A DNA stretch of 64,000 nt from the NCBI RefSeq assembly GCF_000835495.1, contig NW_015622541.1, forward strand, positions 4,154,001 through 4,218,000, written 5' to 3'. Both the position numbers and the translations under genes were made by a program. Positions 10,695 through 21,432 of the stretch are shown here, in pieces; position 1 is the stretch's first letter; each line of letters begins with the position of its first letter. This DNA comes from Cladophialophora immunda (taxonomy: Eukaryota; Ascomycota; Eurotiomycetes; Chaetothyriales; Herpotrichiellaceae). The notes beneath the pieces were generated by a model, which worked only from the letters and a program-made list of their open reading frames with translations, ran no database searches and had not been told where the DNA came from.

Positions 10695-11837
10695 TCAGCC
10701 CTTCTTCCCCGCTCCTCCTCCTCCTCCTCCTCCGCCGTCGAAGCTCAGACTATACCCCCCGCCCTCGCCCTGGACAACCTTGAAATTGTCGGTGCTCAGC
10801 CCAAACGGCTTCAAGATCCCGTTGCCCAGGTCCTTGAGCTTGCCCATCATCTCGCTGACTTCCTTCTGCTTGGCCTCTTCGATCCGGGGCGGGAGCAAGA
10901 CCAGCGCGTCGCGGACGGTCTTCTTGTCGGACGCCGGCAAGGTCTCCCAGTACTGCGGCGTGGAGGAGAGCGCCTTGTAATCTTCGAGCGCGGCGCTGAG
11001 GTTGGACCAGGCTGAGCCGGGAGGGGAGGAGGCGTTTGACGGTGCGGCAGACGTTGTTGACGACGGCGAAGGAGGTAGCATGGACATGTTTGACCTCGCC
11101 CGGGCGCGGCGCAGCAGCAGCTTGACGCGGATCCGTGTGATGTCGGCTTTCCTCGTGTCTGAGAGCTGGAGATTCTTCAGCGCGACGGATTCGTCCTCTT
11201 CGTCCGAGGGGAGTTCGACGACCGCGTCGTCTGTGGCCTCGGACTTCGCTTGGTCTCTGGACTGCGGTGGTGATGCTCCTTCGTCGTCCGACTCGGTGTC
11301 TGAATTTAACCGCCCATTCCGGCTCTTCCCATTGCTCGGTCTCGTTGATGGCGATTTCTTTGCCCCGGTGCTCTTCCGTGTCCCTTTCTTCGCCTTCTCT
11401 TTTTTCTTGGTCGGCAATTCTCGTTCCAAGCCGTCCAAGCCCCTTTCGCAACTTTCTACGGCGTCCTTCCATTGCTCAAGCTTCAAGTGGCAGGCCGCAA
11501 TGTTGCTCTGTAGCACAGCCATCTCGTAGTCCAAATACCGCGGCAGTTCCGCCAGGGCGCGGTCGTAGATCTGGATTGCGGACTCGTAATCGTGGCGGGA
11601 AAAGAAAGTGTTTGCCTGGGATTTCAGATCGTTGGAGAGCGACAGCATGCGAGATTCTTCGGCGGGGGAGAAGCGGTCCTGCTGCACCGAGTGGGCGGAA
11701 TGGAACGAGGTTGTGGACGAGGTCGAGGAGCGGCGGGACCATGACGGTGGATTGGGATGTGCATCTGTCGGAGGAGACGGGGGCGGCGGTTTGACTCGCT
11801 CGGGGCGGACTTTGGGTCCGTCTGCTTTGAAGGACAT
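10695..11837 (-). CDS. TPR protein of the TTC1 type, 380 aa
   Basis: Single exon. The start MSFKADGPKVRPERV was chosen because the longer frame upstream (to 12110) has no family-like content. After a disordered N-terminus the first TPR is clear (RMLSLSNDLKSQANTFFSRHDYESAIQIYDRALAELP), followed by YEMAVLQSNIAACHLKLEQWKDAVESCERGL. A basic, Ser/Asp-rich insertion (~residues 155-225) precedes a third TPR-like part (RIRVKLLLRRARARS, LSAALEDYKAL). The end matches the TTC1 signature: LPPRIEEAKQKEVSEMMGKL, then GNGILKPFGLSTDNF and VVQGEGGGYSL, finishing in a Gly run. Known family members act as co-chaperones contacting Hsp70/Hsp90 and small G proteins; that role is inferred. Divergent from the HAD gene. 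Confidence 0.85.
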   Translation of the reverse strand: MSFKADGPKVRPERVKPPPPSPPTDAHPNPPSWSRRSSTSSTTSFHSAHSVQQDRFSPAEESRMLSLSNDLKSQANTFFSRHDYESAIQIYDRALAELPRYLDYEMAVLQSNIAACHLKLEQWKDAVESCERGLDGLERELPTKKKEKAKKGTRKSTGAKKSPSTRPSNGKSRNGRLNSDTESDDEGASPPQSRDQAKSEATDDAVVELPSDEEDESVALKNLQLSDTRKADITRIRVKLLLRRARARSNMSMLPPSPSSTTSAAPSNASSPPGSAWSNLSAALEDYKALSSTPQYWETLPASDKKTVRDALVLLPPRIEEAKQKEVSEMMGKLKDLGNGILKPFGLSTDNFKVVQGEGGGYSLSFDGGGGGGGGAGKKG

Positions 11838-12272
11838 GTCTGATATTGATCTTGGGTATTCGTCACGGTAGGGGGGAAGGTTAGGTGTGCAATGCTGGTA
11901 GTTCTGTCGTAATTCGCAAGACGAAGAAAAAGAGGGCAAGGCTGAACGCAGTGGTGCAACGAGGCTGCCCGCGCGACCCACAGATGACGTTGAGCGCTCG
12001 TGTTCGGCTACTGAACCCCACCAAAAACTCAAGCTTGATGGAGATAGACGGGCAAATCCAAGATTCGTGGGACAAACGTGGGTTATGCAGGGGTCTCGAC
12101 CACTTGACACTGCAGGTACAAATCTTTACATATCATCCTCGACGCAACTCTCCCCTCTCCTCGTCCTCCAGTCCGCCCTCTCTCAGCGACGCTTTGCATC
12201 TCAGACGACTTGCGATTCCCCCCACCTCCCCCGTCCTCCAAAACGCCCTACTGCTCTCTAAACCCCTCCAAC
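11838..12272. promoter_or_regulatory. Divergent promoter region, TPR gene / HAD gene
   Basis: 435 bp between divergent start codons. It becomes CT-rich on the plus strand before the HAD start (12140-12270). No defined operator seen. Confidence 0.4.
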
Positions 12273-13420
12273 ATGGCGCCGGAGGATAATTCTTCAATGC
12301 AGCCTCGAGAGTATGTGCCACGCTGCCCCCTTCATGGCTCATCTGCATTGGATCCCTTACATGAAAGGCTGACCAGCAATTCCCCCCTACCAGCTTCCAG
12401 CCCGTCCGTGCCTGCATTTTCGACATGGACGGCCTTCTGATCGACTCCGAAGACCAATATACCGTTGTCACCAACACGATCCTGCGGGAAAACGGCCGGC
12501 CCGATATTCCCTGGAACATCAAAGCACAACTTCAAGGCCGACCCTCTCACTCCGCGGGGAAGATCTTCCATGAGTGGGCCCAGCTGCCCATCTCGAGGGA
12601 GCAGTTTATGAGTCGGCAGACAGAGTTACAAGCCGAGGCGTTTCTGAATTGCAGACCGCTGCCGGGCGTGGAAACCCTGCTGCAGAAGTTGCAACAAGCA
12701 CATGCAAAGGGCCGCGGGGCATCCGTCTCCCCGGACCCGGCGAACAAGAAGAAGGTCCACATTGCGTTGGCGACGAGCTCGCACTCTAAAAACTTTGAGA
12801 TCAAGACCAAGGGGATGAAAGACCTGTTTAGGCTCTTCCCTCAAAGACACGTCATCCTGGGTGACGATCCTCGGATACCCAAGGGGAGAGGAAAGCCGTT
12901 ACCGGATATCTACCTGTTAGCGCTGCAGACTATCAATGAGACGCTGATGGTGGAAGGCGAGGGAGAAAGGCCTATCACGCCGGACGAGTGTCTGGTGTTT
13001 GAGGACAGTGTGCCTGGGGTGGAGGCCGGCCGGAGGGCAGGCATGCGAGTTGTCTGGGTGCCACATCCGGGGCTCCTTGACGTATACACCGGGAGAGAAG
13101 AGGAGGTTCTCGCGGGGCAGACCGGCGAGCATAAAGAGGACGACCTAGACCACACCGAGGGCATCCCTCTCATGGGCAGTCCTGGCTACCCAGGAGAGAT
13201 CATGGACGGATGGGCAGAGATGCTGGCCTCGCTGGAGGAGTTTGATTTCTCGAAATATGGGATTGAAATTGGTGACGCGAGAGATGCTTCAGAGACCGGC
13301 CAGCACACTGTCGATGGCATGACGGACAAAGAGTTGGAAGAAATGACAGCGCTGGCGGACGGTAAACGTCATGCTCCGGAAGAACCATCGCCTCCACAGG
13401 TTCCCAGGACAAGTTTATAA
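12273..13420 (+). CDS. HAD-superfamily phosphatase, pseudouridine-5'-phosphatase/HDHD1-like, 354 aa
   Basis: Exons 12273-12310 and 12394-13420. The intron has a GTATGT donor and a CTACCAG acceptor, phase 2. HAD motif I is intact: ACIFDMDGLLIDSED (nucleophile Asp at residue ~21, second Asp two positions later). Motif II is in IALATSSHSKNF, a Lys is in GKPLPDIYLLAL, and motif IV is DECLVFEDSVPGVEAGRRAGMRVVWVPHP. The cap region follows motif I (VVTNTILRENGRPDIPWNIKAQLQG). This is the subfamily I arrangement of HDHD1/GS1 enzymes, which dephosphorylate pseudouridine 5'-phosphate or sugar phosphates. Compared with the usual ~230 residues there is a C-terminal extension of ~100 acidic residues, common in fungal members. 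Confidence 0.85.
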
Positions 13421-13530
13421 TGACGAGGGGCGTTAAGAAACTCCCCTCAATGCTCTCGATCAAAGGGCCACAGACAACGTGCAAAATGCAAGAATTCCAG
13501 GCCAGGCATAAATTGGTCATTTCCCAGGAT

Positions 13531-14646
13531 TCAATCTGATCTAAGTAATGGTGTCGCTTCCGATGCCTCCTCTCCTCTTGTTTCTTCCGGCTCTACACTC
13601 GGGTTGTAATGCATCCGCCTCTTCAGATCCTCCTTCTCTTTCCTCCTCCGGACGATCTCGAAATAGCTTCCCATCACCAGCAATGTGCCCTGCAAACACC
13701 CAGTCACCAAGTACACACCCCATGCTGACCATCCTTCCGGTCCCAATCTTGCTGCAAGACTACCAGCCCAGACGAAGCTGCCGGGTGTTTGAATGCACAT
13801 CATCGGTATGCTCAAGCTCCCCACTCTCTTGAGGGTGTAAGTGGTGTATATCTGTGGAAAATACTGGATGCTCGCGAGCACGGTCGACAATATGCCCAGG
13901 AAATTGGCCCATGATTGTGCATGGCGAGGGGCGGCGTATATAAAATAGAACGATAGGATTGCTGTGACTGCGGCATGCAAGACACAGATTGCGACGACGA
14001 CCAGAGCGGTGCGGTAGGATGGGGCGAGGGGCGCGGTTTCTTTCACGGGGGATGGCGGAGGTATGTCTGATGTGGCGGAGTAGTCGGGAGGATTGTAATC
14101 GAGGCCGTCGGCGATGTCCTCATCGAGCGGTGCAGAGGGGAGTTGGTTGCGCGGAAAGAATATCAGGAATAAAAGGAGGCTAGAGATTCTTCGTGTCAGC
14201 GTCTCATCCCAGTACTAACACGGACTCCGTGCTAAAGTTGTGGCATGGGGAGGGGTATACTCACATCACTCCAAAACAGCACCACTGGACGCCCACCTGT
14301 GCGATCCCCAGTAGCCCAGCCAGGCAAGCAAATTCATCCACCTCCCGACAACAGGCGATATCGGCTCGCGATCTTGGGAGGACAAGGATATTCGCAAAGG
14401 CGCAGGTGCCGCTGGTGGTGCCTAGCAGGACGAAGTATGGGGACAGCCCGAAGGAGGAGCGCAGGCGGATAATGCGAATGTGTTGCGGTAGGTAAGATAT
14501 CAGAATACCGACAAGGATGAATCTGCGGGAGAGTAGAAAGTTAGAGTCGGAGGCGAAGGCAACCACAGAACTAGGACTGGGACGAACAGAGAGAGCCCGA
14601 AGTTGGTGTAGCTGACTCGGGCGATTTCTTCGCAGTGCGGCTCCAT
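13531..14646 (-). CDS. PQ-loop repeat membrane protein, 328 aa
   Basis: Exons (minus strand) 14567-14646, 14265-14522 and 13531-14179, all junctions phase 2. Donors GTGGTT and GTGAGT, acceptors CGCAG and TCTAG, total 987 nt. Two PQ-loop motifs are visible: ISYLPQHIRIIRLRSSFGLSP in the first half and ASIQYFPQIYTTYTLKRVGSLSIPM in the second. About seven hydrophobic segments surround them, split by a hydrophilic loop (residues ~125-160, rich in Asp and Pro). PQ-loop proteins include lysosomal/vacuolar amino-acid and cystine exporters and sugar transporters; the substrate cannot be told here. The C-terminal tail has SEATPLLRSD, an acidic dileucine-like sequence consistent with vacuolar sorting. 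The first donor is weak (GTGGTT), but the join preserves the hydrophobic helix. Confidence 0.75.
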
Positions 14647-15159
14647 GGTGGAGGTTTGGGATAGACAGCCTTGTGCAGAACAGGACTATGCTATCGAGGT
14701 GAAGTCATCTTGAGTCTTTAATGGATGTGAGACGACGGCAGGTGTTGAAAGAGATGGTCGACAAGAGCAGGCACAGTGGCAGGTGATGTTGATGTTCCAA
14801 ATAGGGCTAGCCTTGCCTTATCCCGCATTAGGGAGGAAGATGGTGCCGCCCTAGTGTCAAGAGACTCGCAGAGCACGGAATATTACTTTTCCACCGAAGT
14901 CGGTAAAGGAAGGCTGAACCAACTCGTCTGGAAGTCATGGTTACAGGACCGCCCAGCGGGCTATGTACATATGTACTGTGCTCGTTTCAGGCTGAGTGAA
15001 GTGATCATTCCATCATCACTTCCCACGGGTACACTGCATCATCCCCGCCGAATCTCCCCACGTACAAGACTTCTCCACCATTAGTCAAGGGTTTCCACAC
15101 AAAGATGGTGTAAAGCTGTCGATAATCATGCTTGTTGAGCTCGTCATGATCGTCGAAAG
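14647..15159. other. Intergenic; boundary of backbone and accessory region
   Basis: Promoter of the PQ-loop gene and 3' side of the sugar transporter gene. A frame at 14776-15084 has no recognisable content. Confidence 0.4.
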
Positions 15160-16881
15160 CTACGAAGCCTCGACTCTCATCTTGGCGGCCTGACCTTTGC
15201 TCTCGGCCTCAGTGACATAGTTCCTAAACTCTCGCGCAGGAACCCTCTTCATGAACATTTCGTCAAGCTCCTCGTATGAACGGCCTTTAGTCTCGGGCTG
15301 ATACCACCAGAGGAAGCCAATGCAGATGAACGAGAGACCGCCGAAGACGAAGCCAAGTTTCCCGCCCAGGTTCGCCTTGTCCGGGTTGAAGAGGTAGGGT
15401 AGGACAAAGCTCCACATGACGGAGATGGAATTCTGCAACCCCAGACCGATCGCAATGGTCTTGACACGAAGCCTCGCAGTAGCCGTTTCCGTCAGGCAGA
15501 CAAATGCAGTGGCGCCAATGGTAACGTTGTAGAACCAGCAGTAGAGAAGGATCATGGCCACAGTGCCCTTCAAGTCCCCCGGAGAGCCCGCGACGGCGAG
15601 GCCACCCATGATCCAGAGAATGACAGTTAGGCCCACGGTACCCCACACGGTCAGGGCTCGGCGGCCGGCCACGTCGATGAGATACCACGAAATCACGTTC
15701 CCAAACATTGACAAAACTTGCTGCGCGATTTGCAGCTTGAAAGCCATCTTCGTGCTGAACCCAGCAAGCTCGGCATAATAGGTCGAGTACGATGCGGCGA
15801 AGACAATGCCAGTGAACTGCTGGACGATGAGAGGCGAGATGGCGACAATGGTGCGGCGAAAGTTAGATTTTCGGAAGCATTCCAGGTATGTTACTCCCTC
15901 GGTCTCGCGGCGAATTTCTTCCAGTGTGACCTTAATGTTGGCGAGACGTTTGGCATCTTCACCATTCTGGGCCGGATATCCCAGGCGGTGAAGACTCTTT
16001 ATGGCTTTCTCATCTCGACCTCTGGTGACAAGCCACCAAGGAGATTCTGGCATGAACCAGACAAAAAGCGCCGCAATCCCTGCGAACCCATACTGAGAGC
16101 AAAATACTGATCGATAAGCCCAGCGATTCGTGAAGTCGCCTGTGGAATTGACGATGAGGGCGACAGTGAACGGGCCCACGGTATAAGCGAGGGCGATGAG
16201 ACAAGTAGTGAGCCCACGTAAAGCGAGAGGAACGATCTATCGACGAGTTCTTGTTCAGAAACGGAACATTGTAGAAAGGAATAAAAGAATCGGAGCGGAT
16301 TTTTCGAACTCACTTCACCGATATAGGTTCCTGATACTGCCTGGATCGTTCCGACAGCAAATCCGTTCAGGAATTTGGCACCAAAGAAGACTTCGTTCGT
16401 GACGGCGACCATCTCCATCGTGATGGCCGCAAATGAAACAGCCAGAGCACCTATCAAGGTATTTTTCCTGCCGATATAATCGGCAATCTGGCCGCAGAAC
16501 AAGGCTCCAATGACCTGGCTACATCCATGCTGTTAGATCTTTTCTGCCCAATGAATCGTGAACACAGACGTACGATGCAACAGGCGCACCCCCAAAGGCA
16601 GACTGCCATTTGGTGGACAGGACGTAGTCGCCCTTGTAGAAGTAGCCAAAGTCCTTGCGAAACTGAGGGATTCCCAGGACGTTTCCGGAGGCTTGGTTCT
16701 CAAAGCTGACCAGGAGGACCGTCCACACAGCAAAGACACACCAGGCACAAGCCCAAGGATTCCGCTTGATGGCTTGCAACTTGCTGGTCTCATGGTCTTC
16801 TTGGTTGGCGAGATGGCCAAGTTGCTCGTCCAGTGCACCCTCGGCGTGCACAGTGATACGGTCGACCTTTTCGGCATCCAT
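15160..16881 (-). CDS. MFS sugar transporter (fungal maltose/hexose permease type), 529 aa
   Basis: Exons 16574-16881, 16314-16518 and 15160-16236. Donors GTACGT and GTGAGT, acceptors GATGTAG and GATAG, total 1590 nt. The protein shows twelve hydrophobic segments. Sugar-porter signatures are present: GQIADYIGRKNT after helix 2, GTYIGEIVPLALRG before helix 5, PESPWWLVTRGRDEKA after helix 6, and PETKGRSYEELDEMF at the end of helix 12. The family imports mono- or disaccharides (or polyols, aromatic acids) by proton symport at the plasma membrane. It lies at the edge of the accessory region and could import the cluster's substrate, for example a glycoside. That link rests on position alone. Confidence 0.9.
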
Positions 16882-17928
16882 GTTGGGACGCGTTGAATTA
16901 TGCTGCCGCTGCAATGGATGAGACGTCTGAGTGTTGGCCGCCGAAGGAATGAAGAAGGCGACTCACAGTTGGCTTTGTGTAGCACGGATACTTACACACT
17001 GATAAGATGCATTTTATACCCGTCCGCTAGAACAGGAGGTGTTTGAAAATGGCGTAGGGGTCCAGGTCTGTCAGGATTCGCAAATGCTGTGGAGAGTTCA
17101 TGAGAGCCTTCGGGAAGAGTCCGCAAAAGTTGGTTGGAGGCATATTCCTCCTGGGCACCACGTCGGGTAAAATGGAGTGCTTAAGCCTTCCTTTTTGAGT
17201 AAACGGAAGCACGCCAGTGCTAGGGACGTTGTCAAAGGTGGAAGAGGTAGCCTCCACGTTCCGAAAATGAGACCAGAGCAGGGATATGGTGGTTGGCGGG
17301 GACAGAGACCGGGGTATTGAGTAACTTGGGGGAATTTGAGACGAACGGAGAACCCGCGCGGGGGAAGCTCCTCGTACTCTACCCCGGTACCCCAGCCTTC
17401 GCGTGCATTTTCCGGTTGGCACTGTCCGCTGGCAGCACGCGACATCGGACCGAAGGGCCAGTGTGAGAACGTCTGAAGGGTGCGTGCTCTTTCAGCTTCC
17501 GAAGTAAGGAGATAGGCTGGATCCCACCAACACCTCACACACGCATTGCCGATACTTTGGAATGCTTCCACCTGCCCTGCCTGGGTTGCCAAAGTGAGAC
17601 ACGTGTGCGGATGCCAGATGGGCTTTCCCAGAGTGCCAGATGCAATTGCAACCCTTGAGGTGCATGCTTCCACATGCCTCATCGAGATTGTTGCTGTACA
17701 AGTGACCTAGCAGCCGGAAGGCCGAAGCCCGTTCCAAACCTGTCGAGCACTTTCCTCTTGAGACAGGGTGGTTTGACATTGTCATCAGGTAGGTATAACA
17801 CATTTCATATCACCCTTTCGTGGTACGACTGTGACAAACAGCAGCCCTTCAGTACCTGGAAAGGGATCTTAGACGAAGTCTATTTCCGTTCACTGGACAG
17901 GTTCACAAAGACCGTCCTGATCTCCGGA
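16882..17928. other. Intergenic, probable promoter of the sugar transporter
   Basis: About 1 kb upstream of the transporter and downstream of the regulator gene. Frames at 17027-17690 on the minus strand lack domains and are judged spurious. Confidence 0.4.
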
Positions 17929-19350
17929 TCACGCTCCGCGTGGATAACCCCATGCAGCCTTGAGGTCTTTGATCCTCCACCGGGAACCCCAACCGGTTCG
18001 AGCTTCGATTGAGTCGATCAAGTTGACGATGATATTCTGTTCGTCGGGGTGCGTGAAAAGCTTCCCTGCGACGTATAATGGCTGAATCGCGTTGTTGATA
18101 CACCCCGCATGAGGATTGGTCAACGATATGCCAACGATCCTTCGGGCATGCCATAAACGCGAGTAGTAGGTACCTCGATAGATCTCGGTCTCGGTGGTTG
18201 GCTTGATGTCGAGTAAGAGAATGCATGCGGTGTGGTAGAGTTGGTTACTGGATATGGCAGCCCAGTGCGCAAAGAAGATATGTGGGAATGGTGCTTTTTC
18301 TGCGCTGGCCGCCTCAATGTCCACGGGCAGCATTGCCTGTGGTCTTTCTGACAACCACTCCTGTAAGTCTGTCCAGACATCGTTCCATTCGCCTTCAAAC
18401 GATTCTCCGGTGCATCCGTTTTCCTCACCAAGCTCGACGCAGCGGATGTGGCGGGACAGCAGGTCACAGGTCCTCGCGCACAGGTACACAGCGTAGTTCG
18501 CATACATGTCAGGCACTCGTAGACCTTGTTCCCGGAAGATAGCTTTGATCTCATGTAGCATGTCTGGACGCGAAGCAGGAATTGTTGACAGTAAGGCCCA
18601 TTTATCAATGGGCATAACGGTGCTTTCGGCTCCGTCTGCAATGATCGCACCACAGAGATCCATCCGAGCATAGCACCAGAAAACGGCTTGGAGAAGACCC
18701 CCGGAGAAACCATTGATGCCCGAGGCGACAAACAAAGCCGCACAGCCTTCAACGTGTTTCCTCCAGTCACGGGGACTGACGCTCATCATCTCCAAAACGC
18801 AAAGAAGACAGGCAGCCACAACCACGTTCGGTTCTTTGGTGTTCAAGGAGGATGTCAACGAAGCGATCGCCTGAGAGTAGAGTCCGAGGCTGTCGCGGAA
18901 GCCCGCTATGTTACCTTGTCGTTCTGCGGTCCTTGCTCCAACCGCGAGGAGAGCGTGGAAGACGGCGGAGGAGCCTTGGGCGAGAATGGGCACCTGTAGA
19001 CCAAAATGCCGCTCTTGATCGAACATATCCAGCCATGGCGCGCAGTCGGTGATCCAAACCTTGAGGTACTTCAGTTTTCTCTCCACTGGGATTTCCTGAG
19101 CAGAGTTGAAGACCTGTTCGCCGAAGTAGTGGTGGCCTGGCTTCGTCCGGTCCGTCAGTGCGTCTTCTTCCTCCGCAGTCAGACTGTGCGCTCTGGTCGT
19201 GCCACCGCTCCGCGCCCCCACGAACAGCCACGATCGCAGCTCTGTCTGCAGCCGTTGGAATCGCGGGTCTGCAGCATATTCGTCAAAGACGCTCTCATTC
19301 GACAGGGCCCCGGGGGAGATGAAATGCAAGGCGGCGGATTCCGAGTCCAT
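17929..19350 (-). CDS. Fungal_trans_2-type regulator without a visible zinc cluster, 473 aa
   Basis: Single exon. The frame is open to 19488, but the start at 19350 (MDSESAALHFISPG) is preferred, as residues before it are low-complexity. The body matches the fungal transcription factor domain 2 family (as in acriflavine-resistance-type regulators): YLKVWITDCAPWLDMFDQERHFG, then SSAVFHALLAVGARTAERQ, then SLGLYSQAIASL, then VVVAACLLCVLEMMSVSPRDWRKHVEG, ending in a helical domain with HAGCINNAIQPLYVAGKLF. Members normally start with a Zn2Cys6 DNA-binding domain. No CX2CX6C pattern is found in this frame or in the ~350 bp upstream, so the DNA-binding exon is either lost or farther away. It shares a divergent promoter with the DUF1593 gene and is a candidate local regulator. 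Confidence 0.7.
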   Translation of the reverse strand: MDSESAALHFISPGALSNESVFDEYAADPRFQRLQTELRSWLFVGARSGGTTRAHSLTAEEEDALTDRTKPGHHYFGEQVFNSAQEIPVERKLKYLKVWITDCAPWLDMFDQERHFGLQVPILAQGSSAVFHALLAVGARTAERQGNIAGFRDSLGLYSQAIASLTSSLNTKEPNVVVAACLLCVLEMMSVSPRDWRKHVEGCAALFVASGINGFSGGLLQAVFWCYARMDLCGAIIADGAESTVMPIDKWALLSTIPASRPDMLHEIKAIFREQGLRVPDMYANYAVYLCARTCDLLSRHIRCVELGEENGCTGESFEGEWNDVWTDLQEWLSERPQAMLPVDIEAASAEKAPFPHIFFAHWAAISSNQLYHTACILLLDIKPTTETEIYRGTYYSRLWHARRIVGISLTNPHAGCINNAIQPLYVAGKLFTHPDEQNIIVNLIDSIEARTGWGSRWRIKDLKAAWGYPRGA

Positions 19351-19707
19351 GGTCAGTGGTAAGACTCGATGTGGCAGCTCTGATGGCCATGCATGCACAG
19401 CATCTCCACTGCGCAGAGTCGTGCCATTCGTGTGCGCAGGCGATTGTCTGCTTCCTGCGCTGCCAGCCAATTCCATCCTTTGGGGCAAGTTTCGCGAGGC
19501 CCCGATCGGCTATGGAGCGTAGGCCACTAGCCCTGGTCGCCTCGGTGCTCTCTCCAGGGGTCCAGAGCCTAAGGTGCCCGGCTTAGGCATGCCAACCATC
19601 CCCGTTTCTTGTCGCCTCGTTTACGCACGAACTACCTACCTAGGTAGGCAGGTAGACACGCCTAAGCATCAAAGTCTCGCCTGTAAAATCGTCACCTAAC
19701 CTCTCAA
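19351..19707. promoter_or_regulatory. Divergent promoter region, regulator / DUF1593 gene, with palindrome
   Basis: Contains a perfect 14-bp palindrome CCTACCTAGGTAGG at 19635-19648, 73 bp before the downstream ATG. The core ACCTAGGT recurs near other cluster genes (38420, 40675, 48695). Confidence 0.4.
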
Positions 19708-21432
19708 ATGCAAGCCTTCAACCTACCTCTGCTCCAGTGGAACGCGAATCCTGTGAGTCAAATTGGAAGTTTTAACCGCTGTGATCAGCTAACTACCCTC
19801 CTTCAGGTTGCGACTCAAGCATGTCGATATTTCTACTTCGAACGTCACGAAGAAGTTTCAAGCTGCGGTTCAACATCCAGCACTCCCTCGAGCAGAGTTG
19901 TTTTGAAACCAGGAGCTACACACCGATTTCTGCGCTTGATCAAAAGAATGGCAATGGCTCAGCGACTAAGAGTGCTGCGAAAGAAGCCGCGCGTCTTCAT
20001 CGTTTCCGATATCTCCAATGAGCCTGACGATGCAGAGTCCTTAGTAAGATATCTGCTATACTCGAATGAATTCGACACTAGGGGTCTCGTCGCTTGCACC
20101 TCGACCTGGATGAAGAGGGTGGTGCACCCAGAGGACATGGAAAAGATTGTGAATGCCTACGCCCAGGTCGTGGACAACCTGAACCAGCATACTCATCCCG
20201 ACAACCCATATCCGTCGGCAGAGTATCTATTGAGTCTGATCAAGACGGGGCCTTCGCTCTACGGGAAAGAAGCACTTCAGCCCGATGTTCCACTAAGCGA
20301 TGGCTCGCGGTCTTTGATTGATCGACTCGACGAGTCGGAAGAACCTCTTTGGGTTCTCTGCTGGGGAGGCACCAACGTTGTTGCTCAGGCTCTGCATCAC
20401 ATGCAGCTGCACAGGACAGACTCGGAGAACGCCAAGTTACGGGCACGGCTCCGGGTGTATGCCATCTCAGACCAAGACGACACCGGGTTGTGGATTCGGG
20501 TAACATTCCCAGATGTCTTCTATATCAATTCCGTCCATGGCTGGAATCAGTACGGTATGGCTTTGTGGACAGGTATCTCTGGTGAGAAATACTACGGATT
20601 CGACAAAGGCGGGCCGGATTCGGATCTTGTCTCGCACGAGTGGATCAAACGAAACATCCAAATCGGCCCGCTTGGAAAGGCCTATCCAGATTTCATGTTC
20701 ATTCCAGAGGGCGACACCCCGACCTTCCTGTACCTCATTCAAAACGGCTTGGGATCTCCCGAAAACCCGAACTGGGGGAGCTGGGGAGGCAGATATCTGT
20801 CCACCGATCTTTCCCATGCCGCCAGTCATTATAATGACGTGGCAGACCGTGTGGTTGGTAAGAATGGAGAGCTTTTTCTCAGCAACCACGCGACCATATG
20901 GCGGTGGAGACTGGCATACCAAAATGACTTTGCAGCCCGAATGCAGTGGACTCTACATCCAGACTTCTCTCGAGCCAATCACGCCCCTGTTGTCATCGTG
21001 AACAAGAGTACAACTGGCCCAGAACCCGTTTTCATGGAAGCGGAAGCAGGTTCTATCATCGACCTAGATGCTTCTGAGTCATATGATCCTGACGGGGATG
21101 ACTTGAACTTCCACTGGTCCCATTACAAAGACGTTACGGCCTCTCAGTGGAACGTTGATTTTGAAGTTGCAACGGTCGAGTTCGAGAATCTCGGAAAGAC
21201 TGGGGTCCGAGTTCGGGCAAGGTTACCTAGTCCCGAGAAATGTGCCGTCGATCGATTTACGGGTAAACCGCAAGAAAATGGCCAAGTGATGCACTTGATA
21301 TTGGCAATATCAGACAACGGCGTCCCGAGCCTGACGTCCTACAAAAGAGTCGTCGTTCAAATCACCAACCCGAGACTCCTGGGGGGTCGCAAAGCAGTAG
21401 ATTCGATTGCTGATGTGCACAAGGTTGGGTAA
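19708..21432 (+). CDS. DUF1593 / Sde182-like protein with nucleoside hydrolase-like fold, about 556-574 aa
   Basis: From residue ~85 the protein shows the conserved start PRVFIVSDISNEPDDAESLVRYLLYSNEFDTRGLVA, whose acidic cluster resembles the Ca-binding Asp motif of nucleoside hydrolases. Next come WVLCWGGTNVVAQALH, then VYAISDQDDTGLWIRVTFPDVFYI, then GEKYYGFDKGGPDSDLVSHEWI. The C-terminal part has a beta-sandwich-like section (SIIDLDASESYDPDGDDLNFHW). Bacterial relatives are described as cellulose-binding proteins or putative glycosidases; the true reaction is not known to me. A strong intron signature lies in the open frame (GTGAGT donor at 19753, CTAAC, TTCAG at 19806, 54 nt, divisible by three), so both spliced and unspliced forms stay in frame. 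Starts at 19948 or 19954 (MAMAQRL) are also plausible because conserved sequence begins just after. Confidence 0.75.
   Translation: MQAFNLPLLQWNANPVSQIGSFNRCDQLTTLLQVATQACRYFYFERHEEVSSCGSTSSTPSSRVVLKPGATHRFLRLIKRMAMAQRLRVLRKKPRVFIVSDISNEPDDAESLVRYLLYSNEFDTRGLVACTSTWMKRVVHPEDMEKIVNAYAQVVDNLNQHTHPDNPYPSAEYLLSLIKTGPSLYGKEALQPDVPLSDGSRSLIDRLDESEEPLWVLCWGGTNVVAQALHHMQLHRTDSENAKLRARLRVYAISDQDDTGLWIRVTFPDVFYINSVHGWNQYGMALWTGISGEKYYGFDKGGPDSDLVSHEWIKRNIQIGPLGKAYPDFMFIPEGDTPTFLYLIQNGLGSPENPNWGSWGGRYLSTDLSHAASHYNDVADRVVGKNGELFLSNHATIWRWRLAYQNDFAARMQWTLHPDFSRANHAPVVIVNKSTTGPEPVFMEAEAGSIIDLDASESYDPDGDDLNFHWSHYKDVTASQWNVDFEVATVEFENLGKTGVRVRARLPSPEKCAVDRFTGKPQENGQVMHLILAISDNGVPSLTSYKRVVVQITNPRLLGGRKAVDSIADVHKVG

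Noticed and set aside
10750..11472. Minus-strand frame of 240 codons inside the TPR gene
   Set aside because: Arg/Gly-rich shadow of the real TPR reading frame.
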